Shown piece after piece: positions 29,903 through 38,946 of a DNA stretch of 64,000 nt. The DNA comes from Epithemia pelagica (Eukaryota; Bacillariophyta; Bacillariophyceae; Surirellales; Surirellaceae). Position 1 is the stretch's first letter, and every line of letters begins with the position of its first letter. The notes beneath the pieces are model-generated. The model ran no database searches and was not told the DNA's origin. It saw only the letters and a list, made by a program, of their open reading frames with translations. Location of the stretch: positions 3,962,360 through 4,026,359 of the forward strand of contig OX337231.1 in the NCBI GenBank assembly GCA_946965045.2, given 5' to 3'. A program made the position numbers and the translations under genes.

Positions 29903-31992
29903 CGGTCATTTTCCTCCCCTTGATTCGATTGTTCTTGCAATTCAAATGTTTGTCCGACTGTGGGTACAACAACAAGTGCCTCTGGAGACGCATGTAGGTC
30001 ATTTGAAATCGGATCGTCCTCCGGAGTGTCTGGCAAAGTTTCACCATTCTCGATTACCGCCGGTGAAGACGAATCTTCTTTCGTTTCGGGGTTTACGACT
30101 GCTGCAGATTCAATTCTTTGTGGTGGTACTTGTTCGTTGGATGATTTCAATGGGACCGCAACGTCAATGGATGGTGTGGTGTAAATTTCTCTACCAATCA
30201 AGCGTTGGTCCATATTGGTCGATGCTTCCTTTTCGTCGTCCATGTCATCCTCCTCATCGTCATCGGAGCCGTAGACATCCTCATTTGCCAAGTCCAATGC
30301 TGCTGCCGCGGCTGCAGCATCCGCCATAAGAAAAGGAGGAACAAAAGAAGCTCGTCGGTAGTCTTCTGCATGCTCCTCAATCCGCTGATGGCTCTCTTGT
30401 CGACGGCGGTCACGTTCTTGCTGATGCTCCTGTTCCAGTTGATCGCGTCTGTCATCCATATCCATCATGAGCTCATCATCATCGTCATCGTCAGGGTCGT
30501 CACAACTCGATGCCTCCATGGAGACTTCCTCCACCCTGTGGAGAGTGCGCAACTCTTCATCTCGTTCCTTCTTTTCCGATTCGGTACCATTCTCCTCTGC
30601 TTCTTTCACCAGCCCCGAACCACTGGTGGGCACGTCCACGTCTTGCTGGAAGACCACAGAGGCCGTTTGTTTTCGGGATGACGCAATACCAAACTCCTGA
30701 CTGACATTGGACGCCGACACTAAGGACTGTTTCAACAGAATACCCCCTCCTCGGAAACTACTATTCTTTGGTATCCCCGAAGCTCCATTGCTGCCCGACG
30801 ATCGAGACCAAAAGGGATTGTTTCCAGCCGTGGTCGTGGATCGACGCACCATGGACAGGGTCCGTTTCCGTCGTCGGACAAAGTTTTGAATCTCCATTTT
30901 GTAATACACCAAAGCATTTAAAAATCCTTGCAGTGGGAGGAATAGGGTCATGAGAAAGAGGGTGGCAAACCGGATATTCTCCTTGTGTAGTTGTTGCGAC
31001 CGTACAATGGTTGGAAACAAAAAAATGAGGACAAAGACGGCCGAAAACAACAAGCCTTGCAAAAAGACTGGCCGGCTGAGTCGTCCTCCTCCTCCTCGAT
31101 TCGTCGACGAGAAGAAGCGAAATGATAACGACCGTCTCGATCTCCCAGACTGTTGACTTGTACTGAAATGACCACTTCCTCCTCCTCCTGTGTGGCTTTG
31201 TCCATCTCGGCCTCCACCGCCATCCTCATGGTTAGTTGTGTGGCTCTCTGTTGGGTTTTGGTGATGGTGGTCAGGGGGTGAAAAGGATTCGGATTGCGGT
31301 TGTTGTTGTTGAAGGCTAAAGGTACTCGCCTGATCGTAGCGGTTGGCCACGTTCTGCTCAAACTCGTACCGTTTGTTGGCCTCCTCTCGTCGGCGCACGT
31401 AGCGATAAATAAGAGAAAACAGACAGACAATAATGGCAAAAACGACCCAGAGTGGTCCGTAGTAGACAATGAATTTGAGCATATCCGATTGCTCCGTTCC
31501 CGAGAACCAACACCACAGTTCATTCGGATTGAACTGATCATGCGCCAGTCCATAAATCGCAGTGGTGGTTCCAAACGTGGCTGGCAAGAGATGAAAGCAC
31601 CAGGCGTATTGCTTCATTCGTTCTTCGCGCCAACTGTGATTTACGGCCAAGTAAGAATAGACGGCCACACTTAAATTGTACATTGGAATGGCCGAGGCAA
31701 ATGTCTGAAACAAAAAGGCTTGTGCTCGACAGGTTTGCATGCTGCCACTGGGCTGGAAGGTATTGGGATTGTCCACATCGCCAGGAATCGCCCAACTCCC
31801 CACAACGTACATGGAGCTTGCACCAATATCATAAATCGACATTCCCAGCAAAATGTACAACAAGGTGGTTCGTCGAAGTCCATCCTTTCTCCAAATGTTG
31901 ACAATAATCGACAGGGATCCCAAAATCGACAGGGAGCCAGTGCATTTTGCGGTCAGTTCTGCCGCCCTCAGCTGCGCCGCCGAATGGCCCAT
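29884..31992 (-). CDS. cAMP-receptor-like (class E) GPCR, 702 aa
   Basis: Seven hydrophobic helices can be placed at about residues 19-34, 43-67, 91-116, 128-149, 171-198, 308-331 and 340-364. Helix 1 starts GSLSILGSLSIIVNIW, and the loop before helix 5 has NPNELWCWF. Cys88 and Cys161 could form the usual extracellular disulfide. This pattern resembles the Dictyostelium cAMP-receptor family (Dicty_CAR), also known from stramenopiles. The third intracellular loop is long (about 200-307) and Gly/His/Ser-rich. After helix 7 comes a 340-residue acidic cytoplasmic tail with a poly-Asp run and the helix-prone RRDQLEQEHQQERDRRRQES. A start at 31992 gives a very short N-terminus. A broken copy lies at 10.4-11.5 kb. 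The ligand is unknown. Confidence 0.82.
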   Translation of the reverse strand: MGHSAAQLRAAELTAKCTGSLSILGSLSIIVNIWRKDGLRRTTLLYILLGMSIYDIGASSMYVVGSWAIPGDVDNPNTFQPSGSMQTCRAQAFLFQTFASAIPMYNLSVAVYSYLAVNHSWREERMKQYAWCFHLLPATFGTTTAIYGLAHDQFNPNELWCWFSGTEQSDMLKFIVYYGPLWVVFAIIVCLFSLIYRYVRRREEANKRYEFEQNVANRYDQASTFSLQQQQPQSESFSPPDHHHQNPTESHTTNHEDGGGGRDGQSHTGGGGSGHFSTSQQSGRSRRSLSFRFFSSTNRGGGGRLSRPVFLQGLLFSAVFVLIFLFPTIVRSQQLHKENIRFATLFLMTLFLPLQGFLNALVYYKMEIQNFVRRRKRTLSMVRRSTTTAGNNPFWSRSSGSNGASGIPKNSSFRGGGILLKQSLVSASNVSQEFGIASSRKQTASVVFQQDVDVPTSGSGLVKEAEENGTESEKKERDEELRTLHRVEEVSMEASSCDDPDDDDDDELMMDMDDRRDQLEQEHQQERDRRRQESHQRIEEHAEDYRRASFVPPFLMADAAAAAAALDLANEDVYGSDDDEEDDMDDEKEASTNMDQRLIGREIYTTPSIDVAVPLKSSNEQVPPQRIESAAVVNPETKEDSSSPAVIENGETLPDTPEDDPISNDLHASPEALVVVPTVGQTFELQEQSNQGEENDRCRVIR

Positions 31993-32396
31993 TCATTCAA
32001 CTCTTTCCTTCTTTTTCTTCTTCTTGTTTACAAATGCAGTCTCTTGTTGGTGTCCCTTGTCAACTCTCTCCAAGTCTCCTCTCTCAAACACCGAGATGAA
32101 TCTTCTATTCGCTTGGTCACTGCATGTTATATTATTATGTTATATCGCGGGTTATATCGCTCAAAACCAAAAAAAGGGTCCAATGTCCAATACAAAATTC
32201 AAAATTCAGAGAACTTTGGGGGCTTGCCAAAATTGCCCAACAGAATACAGACGGAGCTGCCGGAAGCAGCGACATGAAAAAGTACAGCAGTATGAGATGT
32301 TAGTGGATACGCACAATGTCCAGATGACAGATGATATGAACGAAAGGGACAATCGATGTCGAAGGACGACACGTTTCTGTCGTGATGTGGTGGATC
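31993..32396. other. Spacer between GPCR and MULE element
   Basis: It presumably contains the GPCR promoter (minus strand). A TA-rich stretch with repeats of atatt and tatatcgc lies at about 32125-32160. No gene is visible. Confidence 0.4.
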
Positions 32397-32438
32397 ATTC
32401 GCCATTATTTCCCCTCCAAATAGGTGAGACGGCCAGAC
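32397..32438. repeat. Left terminal inverted repeat
   Basis: The reverse complement of 37962-38003, with two mismatches in the run after gccatta. Core: cccctccaaataggtgagac. Immediately inside lies a palindrome, cgtgtcctggacacg, at 32451-32465. Confidence 0.85.
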
Positions 32439-32690
32439 CAAATTTGGTCGCGTGTCCTGGACACGTGCTAGGCAGAGCTTGCTCTCAAATAGGGTGGCTT
32501 TGCCGGCTCTCCAACTGCCACCCCGGTCCTCATCCGGATGCTTGAAGGAAAAAAGATTTTTTCTCTGCAGAAAACACTCATCAGACTCCTTTGGTGCTCC
32601 TGTGGTGGTCCTCCATAGTCAACACACTGACTATCAAGAGCAACAACACACGCAGCAACAAAAAAGCCTCCTTCTGGACAACAGATCTTT

Positions 32691-33889
32691 GACTGTCCAT
32701 AACTTTCTAAGTGTAAGTCGGAATTTGGCTTGCTCTACACCGTTGGAAAGGTCTTCTCATGCTGTTGTTGATTGTATATTCATATTCCATGGGCCATTGC
32801 TTCGTTCAGACTCGCTTTTCAATTGAAAATTGACTCCTCTTTTTGGTTGATTGGGCAAGGATCATCCTTGACTGTCCATAACTTTCTAAGTGTAAGTCGG
32901 AATTTGGCTTGCTCTACACCGTTGGAAAGGTCTTCTCATGCTGTTGTTGATTGTATATTCATATTCCATGGGCCATTGCTTCGTTCAGACTCGCTTTTCA
33001 ATTGAAAATTGACTCCTCTTTTTGGCTGATTGGGCAAGGGTCATCCTTGACTGTCCATAACTTTCTAAGTGTAAGTCGGAATTTGGCTTGCTCTACACCG
33101 TTGGAAAGGTCTTCTCATGCTGTTGTTGATTGTATATTCATATTCCATGGGCCATTGCTTTGTTCAGACTCGCTTTTCAATTGAAAATTGACTCCTCTTT
33201 TTGGCTGACTGGGCAAGGATCATCCTTGACTGTCCATAACTTTCTAAGTGTAAGTCGGAATTTGGATTACTCTACACCGTTGGAAAGGTCTTCTCATGCT
33301 GTTGTTGATTGTATATTCGTATTCCATGGGCCATTGCTTTGTTCAGACTCGCACTTCAATTGAAAATTGACTCCTCTTTTTGGCTGACTGGGCAAGGGTC
33401 ATCCTTGACTGTCCATAACTTTCTAAGTGTAAGTCGGAATTTGGCTTGCTCTACACCGTTGGAAAGGTCTTCTCATGCTGTTGTTGATTGTATATTCATA
33501 TTCCATGGGCCATTGCTTCGTTCAGACTTGCTTTTCAATTGAAAATTGACTCCTCTTTTTGGCTGACTGGGCAAGGATCATCCTTGACTGTCCATAACTT
33601 TCTAAGTGTAAGTCGGAATTTGGATTACTCTACACCGTTGGAAAGGTCTTCTCATGCTGTTGTTGATTGTATATTCATATTCCATGGGCCATTGCTTCGT
33701 TCAGACTCGCACTTCAATTGAAAATTGACTCCTCTTTTTGGCTGACTGGGCAAGGGTCATCCTTGACTGTCCATAACTTTCTAAGTGTAAGTCGGAATTT
33801 GGCTTGCTCTACACCGTTGGAAAGGTCTTCTCATGCTGTTGTTGATTGTATATTCATATTCCATGGGCCGTTGCTTCGTTCAGACGAGA
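32691..33889. repeat. 179-bp tandem array, six full units plus a partial one
   Basis: Units start at 32691, 32870, 33049, 33228, 33407, 33586 and 33765, exactly 179 bp apart, beginning gactgtccataactttctaa. Units 4 and 6 share variant bases (ggattactctac and cgcacttcaattg), while units 5 and 7 carry the standard form, which suggests amplification as a 358-bp dimer. Each unit has a small palindrome, tttcaattgaaaa. Each unit also keeps a 77-codon open frame, but because 179 is not a multiple of 3 these do not join into one protein. Confidence 0.95.
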
Positions 33890-34010
33890 TTTTAAATTGA
33901 ATTTTGCATGGATCTTTGCTGAAAATCTAGCTGTTGACTTTTGTTTGGCAAGCTCCTAGGACCGGCCGCTGGACCCAAACTTTCACAGTAAGGGACCCAC
34001 CTCTCCTAAG

Positions 34011-35198
34011 ATGGGGCGAACCAAACCATTGTCTTCAGAAGAGATTTGTTGCACATTGAAGAAAATCGCCGACAATGAGAGTGGAAGCAGCACCAATGTG
34101 ACAACTCCTTTCCATTCTTTTAGTTCGACAAAAACATCAAGCTCATTACGGACGGTGGTGGCAAAGGGGATTGTCCAGGCTGCAGCCAAGCCAAAAACCA
34201 AACGGCAGAAGCAACGACAGAAGAAAAAAAACAGAAAACAAAGGTCTGAGCTCTTGTCAGTGGAGCCTCTTCCAGCTGAAGATGGTATCCAAGCTTCTAT
34301 TCTGCAAAAGTTTTGTGTGGTCTTCACAATGGACGGTGACATCGCCAAGCCGAATTTTTCTGATCAATCACAAAATTATGACAAGCCTATAATGGTTTCA
34401 TTATGCAATTGGAAGGTCACTGACACTGGCCAAGGGGGTTCAATTTTCCATCCGATAAAAAATGAACTGCCTGTGTTCATTAAACCTCCCTATCAATCAA
34501 GATTGATGCCAGACAAAGTCATCCATGATATTATACAAGTCTTGAAGAGTGTTGAGAAAAAGGCACCGAATCAACGTCGTGGAAAGTCCAAATTCCTTGG
34601 CTTGGATGGGCCGAATTCCAAGTATGTGGCCATCGGGATCCATGCTAACCGAGGGGGGAGAGGACTCATACAGTCGAAGCTAAACATGATGTCAACTGAG
34701 GAGAAGGAGACTCTTGTGAGTTTTATACGACGATTGGAAGAGATCTTTCAACGTTGGGTTGATTGGTCCTACTTGACAGGTTTCAGAAATGCAGCTGTCC
34801 ACCAAGACATCACAATGCTTGACGATGGGCATAGAGCCACAGAGTTTTTCTCGTCCGTTGCATTTGGACGGAATGTCTATCTCCAAGCACATACCGACTG
34901 CGACTTCGGTTATTCCATTGTGGTGGTTCTGCAGGTGGAACCAGAAGAGACTGATTTGGATGAAATTCTATGCTACTTCGTTTTCCCAGTTCATGCACAA
35001 GTGGTAGCCTTGCGTCACGGAGACATTATCATTTTTAACCCAACAATATATCATTGCGTTTCGAAGAAATCAGTGACGGGGGATGTGTTCTGTCTTTCCT
35101 GTTACCTGAAGACAGCAGTGGTCGGAAAAAATGACAATTTACTTCCTCTGACAAGGGTGGAAAGTGAAATTGCCCGTTTGCAAACAAAAGGAACATAG
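34011..35198 (+). CDS. Predicted 2-oxoglutarate/Fe(II) dioxygenase in a MULE
   Basis: A complete 395-codon frame, ATG 34011 to TAG 35198. A basic stretch KPKTKRQKQRQKKKNRKQR (about residues 64-82) is a likely nuclear localisation signal. The C-terminal third has the double-stranded beta-helix signature: GRNVYLQAHTDCDFGYSIVV with His294-Thr-Asp296 as an HxD pair, then VVALRHGDIIIFNPTIYHCV with His348 as the distal histidine. Lys352/353 could act as a co-substrate-binding base. Such enzymes couple 2-oxoglutarate decarboxylation to hydroxylation or demethylation, and transposon-borne TET/JBP-type relatives are known in fungi. The substrate here is not established. It stands 200 bp after the 179-bp array, which may supply its promoter. 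It has no visible lesions, so it may be active. Confidence 0.68.
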   Translation: MGRTKPLSSEEICCTLKKIADNESGSSTNVTTPFHSFSSTKTSSSLRTVVAKGIVQAAAKPKTKRQKQRQKKKNRKQRSELLSVEPLPAEDGIQASILQKFCVVFTMDGDIAKPNFSDQSQNYDKPIMVSLCNWKVTDTGQGGSIFHPIKNELPVFIKPPYQSRLMPDKVIHDIIQVLKSVEKKAPNQRRGKSKFLGLDGPNSKYVAIGIHANRGGRGLIQSKLNMMSTEEKETLVSFIRRLEEIFQRWVDWSYLTGFRNAAVHQDITMLDDGHRATEFFSSVAFGRNVYLQAHTDCDFGYSIVVVLQVEPEETDLDEILCYFVFPVHAQVVALRHGDIIIFNPTIYHCVSKKSVTGDVFCLSCYLKTAVVGKNDNLLPLTRVESEIARLQTKGT

Positions 35199-35294
35199 AA
35201 ACATAACATACTAGCGTTTGTACCAGACAGAACATTCAAATTGCATCTATCTTGAACATAGAGACATAGCCCACTAAAATGCACATGACAATTA

Positions 35295-35704
35295 CTATTC
35301 AAATTGCGTCAATCCTAATTGAGCTCCACGGAAACGACGACTGTGCCTTGACTGTTCACTGTTGGAAGACACCCATTCTTGTCCCTGATTATGATTTGCC
35401 CTTTCGGCCATATCCTTCCGAATGGTACGCGTGAGCTCTTTCACATGTGAAAGGGTTGATCTCAAATCAATGGCATTGTTGTTGTAATTTGCAGATCGGA
35501 AAAGCTTCTGCAACTCTGATATTTCCTCTTTCATTAAGCTGACAAACAAGGTTGGACTCAATCCCTGTCCATAAGCATCATCACAACGCTGATTCAAATC
35601 CATGTCATGGTCCCCAGGCACTTCAAAAATGTTGTCTGAACATGATTCTAGAATAGGCTCATCATTGGTAGTTGATTCATCTCCTGAGGAATCTTCATGT
35701 GACG
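35295..35704 (-). pseudogene. Tail of an interrupted minus-strand gene, possibly the transposase C-terminus
   Basis: On the minus strand, sequence from 35704 to a stop at 35295 reads SHEDSSGDESTTNDEPILES, then LSPTLFVSLMKEEISELQKL, DLRSTLSHVKELTRTIRKDM and a Ser/Arg-rich end. It has the look of the acidic linker and C-terminal helices of a longer protein. It lies downstream of, and in the same orientation as, the MULE transposase fragment but is separated from it by the RING fragment. I infer that it is the detached end of that transposase. No catalytic motif is visible. Confidence 0.45.
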
Positions 35705-36444
35705 TTGAGCGGATGGAAGGCATCGAAGCTATGGCCATGTCCCTGCCCAAGGTACCGGAAAAGGTGCTTATTGAAATGTTGCAGACACCAGTGGCAAGCT
35801 GCTGGATCTGCAAAAAAAAATTTGGAAAGGAGGGGATTTTGGCAATGACTTGTTGCCATCGTCGCTGTCACGAGGCTTGCTTGACGAGCGCCATGTCCTC
35901 CGGGCGTCCACGCCGCGGTACACGGGGTGCTCCACCCTGTCCCTGCTGCAAGAAGCAATGTGAAAAGATTGTCACCCTAGGTGAGAATTATAATGTTGAA
36001 GGAATTTGGTCTCATGGGTCCACAAAACCGTCTCTGAAAACGGTAACGTTCGCTCCGAGTTCGGCCGAAAAGGAGGCTACATTGGGTTTGCAACAGTTGG
36101 CAACTCAGATGGTCGAGAACCCATCAGACACCAACAACAAGGAAGTGGAAATTCCGGTGGATAACGATGTTGTGCCAAGCCAGGTTGGTGATAACACTTT
36201 GTTGGTCGATACTGATGAGGACGAAGAAGACGTAGAAACGAAAGCCGCCGATCGTCATGTCACTTTGACGACCAATCGTGAGCTCGAGCGACGCAATCAA
36301 CAACGTGCCGTGGTGGATAATCGGCGACCAAGTCTCATCGACCATGGCCCACCCACTCTTCCCCAAGGAGTTTTGGTATTGCCCAGGAAAACACCCACCG
36401 GAAGGTTGCCTGACGTTGGTCTCGTAGAAACATTCGAAGTATGA
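35705..36444 (+). pseudogene. RING-like fragment (truncated copy of the Ulp1-RING gene)
   Basis: Identical, apart from one or two bases, to the C-terminal part of the gene at 41688-43316, but without the protease. Homology begins abruptly at ttgagcggatgg (35705). It encodes CWICKKKFGKEGIL, TCCHRRCHEACLTS and PPCPCCKKQC, a C3HC4-like zinc pattern, then an acidic linker. An upstream in-frame ATG at 35602 reads through unrelated sequence and could produce a fused protein of 280 residues. The last about 30 codons overlap the transposase frame on the other strand and may be a read-through rather than native sequence. Confidence 0.7.
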
Positions 36445-37741
36445 TAATATACTTGCCAAAACCAGTACGGATAGAAGCGGTGAGGAGAGGTCTTGACTCC
36501 TTGTTGGTACCCTCTGTGACGTCAACTTTGAGGACATGGGGCAACAGGCGGAACATGCGTTTCTCTTTATTTGATATCCACGCACATGCTATGAAAAAGT
36601 TTTGGTCTTCTTGTAGGGAAAGTGCTTCCATGTCTGCTGAGTACTCATGAACGACTTCTTTGCAAAAATCAGATAAATCAGTAACGTTCCTCGTACCATC
36701 CTCCATTTGATTTTCACTGAATACAAGACCGGCCTCTTTCTCTACTTGTGCGTGCAATAATTTTTGTGGTCGTGCCCCCCATATACAGAAACTTATTCCA
36801 GGAGTTGATCGAAGCCAATCAACAACAGCTCCTGCTCTGATTTCGATCCCATCATAATGGTACTTGGAGTTTGATTCAAGAGAATGAAAAGCGTATCGTA
36901 TCTGTTGTGGGGTAAGTGTCATATTGTGATTCGCATGGAAGAAGTTTCTTCCAGCAGCAGGTCGTGTATTAGCTTTACCAAGCTCTGCTGCTCTTTTCTT
37001 CTGCTCAATTGTTAACATACGCAATTTAATGGGGATGTCTTGCGGTGAACGTTTCATGTGGTTACAATGTTTCGTGGTCCCTGCATTTCTTTTCACATAA
37101 AATCCATGCAGGTCCACAAAGACATTGAATCGGAAAGAACACGTATCTTTGTTGCAAAGTGGTCGATTGGTGACACACTTTCGTGGACCTCGTTTGCCAT
37201 CTAATCCCCTACTGTTACCTCTATGGTCGTTGTGGAGAGAGGTATTCCGATGTTGCATATCTTCAGTCGAGGTACAACGTTTGCGTTTTTGATGATAACG
37301 ACGGTATCGATCACACAGAAAGGTGCGCGAGGCAAAGGGAGCTTGACTGTCTTTTGGGAATGTTTTGCGTTTGGACAATGACGCATTGTGAGTATTTCCA
37401 TTGGACGTCAGGGAAAATCCGGCATCCACAGATGATTGATACAGATCAGTTCTCAACAAAGTAAAAGATTCCGATTCATCGAGAGATGCAGCTGGGTTTT
37501 GACATGGAGGATACTTTGTTCGACAGAAGTATGCATATTCCCCTGGGATGTGATCTGCTTCGGGAAGCCATCCAATGAATGCACATATATCAACATCGAC
37601 GACACTCGTGTTGAATGCGCAATCATCTCCAACATGCATTGGAAAGGTCATTGAAGAAAACCATTCAAGTTCCAATGAATTGAAATACAGATCAAGCTGG
37701 CCTTGAAGTTGGTCATGCAGGGAAGGGTCGAAATTAGACAT
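36335..37741 (-). pseudogene. MULE transposase, N-terminal half (copy 1)
   Basis: A 468-codon frame from ATG 37741. Residues 196-228 form a C-x4-C...H-x2-H zinc motif (CNKDTC ... HCNH) like the WRKY-GCM1/FAR1 DNA-binding fold of MULE transposases. Near residue 407 the pattern VLKVDVTEGTNKESRPLL followed by FGKYIIILRMFLRDQRQATF and WVFSWAIPKLLG fits the start of the MULE transposase (DDE) domain, with Asp407 as the first catalytic acid. The frame ends soon after, in sequence antisense to the RING gene, so the second and third catalytic acids are missing. It begins about 220 bp inside the right terminal inverted repeat, as expected for a MULE. Confidence 0.75.
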
Positions 37742-37961
37742 GGTGGAGCGAAGTAAAGGTGGAAAAGAAGGAAGCTTGACAGATTTCCAGCAATTTGCTT
37801 CGATAGAGAGAGCGGATGAGCATTGGTCCTAAACAAGAAACCAAATCCGAGGAAGCTGGACGCAAGCCGAGCTTGATGTAACGGTGTTGGAAATTAGAGA
37901 TACTTAGAGCTACCTGGAGCAGTGGCGGGCGACATTGAAACAAGGATAGGGTTGGGGATTT

Positions 37962-38003
37962 GTCTGGCCGTCTCACCTATTTGGAGGGGATTTAATGGCG
38001 AAT
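37962..38003. repeat. Right terminal inverted repeat (copy 1)
   Basis: The reverse complement of 32397-32438 with two mismatches. Core: gtctcacctatttggagggg. A second copy lies at 44834-44875. Confidence 0.85.
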
Positions 38004-38946
38004 TAGTTTCTATAAGTAACTTATGGCGCCAGAGGAACCGGGAGGACACACCACACACGACACACCCACATTTACCGCGGAATCGCGCTAACTCTATTAT
38101 TCATGCATAATACCTATAAGCTTGCGTCATCAATCTCAACTCTCACCAATCACCACCAACAATATTGGCACACATCTGGCACCCACTCATTCTTCTACAT
38201 CTTCATTGATTCGGATATTTTGACATGATGGCCGCCATTCGTAGAGAGATTCCAATGACGGAGAAGAATCCGATGTTCCATCCGAACTACTGGACTATGG
38301 ACTATTGGCCAAGCAAAACGAGCAGTTGGTGAATCCTGCTACCACCACCTAAAAGGTTTCTTTTGTGTCCGGCACAGTCAGTGACACTGAGCCCTCCAAT
38401 GATCCTGCTACGGCGACAGGTCCAGCCTCCCAATGGAGAACGCATCCAACGGCTCCTCCTTCTCCTTGCCCTTTTTCGCCAATGTCACATTGGATTGGAC
38501 ACGACGCAAGCTTTGGCTAAAGCACAACGATCCAGTGTCCGAATTCCACCGCTTCAGCAGCTAGAATATCATTCAGAGCGACAAGCACCACCCCCACCAC
38601 CACAAGGAGCCAGTGCATCTTCCACCTCCAACCGAGATCCTCCGATCCTTCCAGCCTTTCAACCAGATTCCCCGTCCCTTTATTCAACAGCAACAGCTGA
38701 TTCGGGTTTCAACGCACCTCCACCAGCACGGCGGTCTCCTTCCGCATTGTCGAATCGAGAGGTGCTCCAGTTTCGCACGAGGAGCAGGGCCCACAAGGAC
38801 TTGAACCATCCAAATTGGGAAATGCCGCTACATTACGATGCAGCAATACTACTTGGCCACGGCCACCCTTGTGTCCTGTGGGCTGTCTTCTCCAGCAACC
38901 AATTCTTCTGCCACTACCTTTACAGCAACAAGTGTCAAGGCCCTCG
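38004..38946. other. Flank of the MULE, present in both direct-repeat copies
   Basis: No gene is convincing. The plus frame from 38363 is long and Pro/Ser/Gln-rich (LEYHSERQAPPPPPQGASAS). A different frame gives the more protein-like stretch NVTLDWTRRKLWLKHNDPVS near 38480-38540, but it is soon stopped. A short frame at 38226-38335 (MMAAIRREIPMTEKNPMFHP) is also plausible as an old exon. These may be remains of one gene broken by frameshifts. Confidence 0.35.

Larger units (their letters stand above)
32397..38003. mobile_element. Mutator-like (MULE) element carrying a dioxygenase
   Basis: The element is bounded by 42-bp inverted repeats (32397-32438 and 37962-38003) that match except for two positions. 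Between them, left to right, are a seven-unit 179-bp tandem array, a plus-strand 2OG-Fe(II) dioxygenase gene, a minus-strand tail fragment, a RING-like fragment, and the N-terminal half of a MULE transposase reading leftward from near the right end. The transposase position and terminal repeats support a MULE. I could not find a convincing 9-bp target duplication. The transposase is interrupted, so the copy is not autonomous as it stands. The right 2.3 kb is duplicated again at 42577-44875. Confidence 0.72.

Noticed and set aside
32772-33900. Seven similar 77-codon open frames in the 179-bp array
   Set aside because: The unit length is not a multiple of three and each frame stops within one unit; they reflect the repeat, not a gene.
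37954-37962. Target-site duplication for the MULE element
   Set aside because: Sequences flanking 32397 and 38003 share no convincing 8-10-bp direct repeat.
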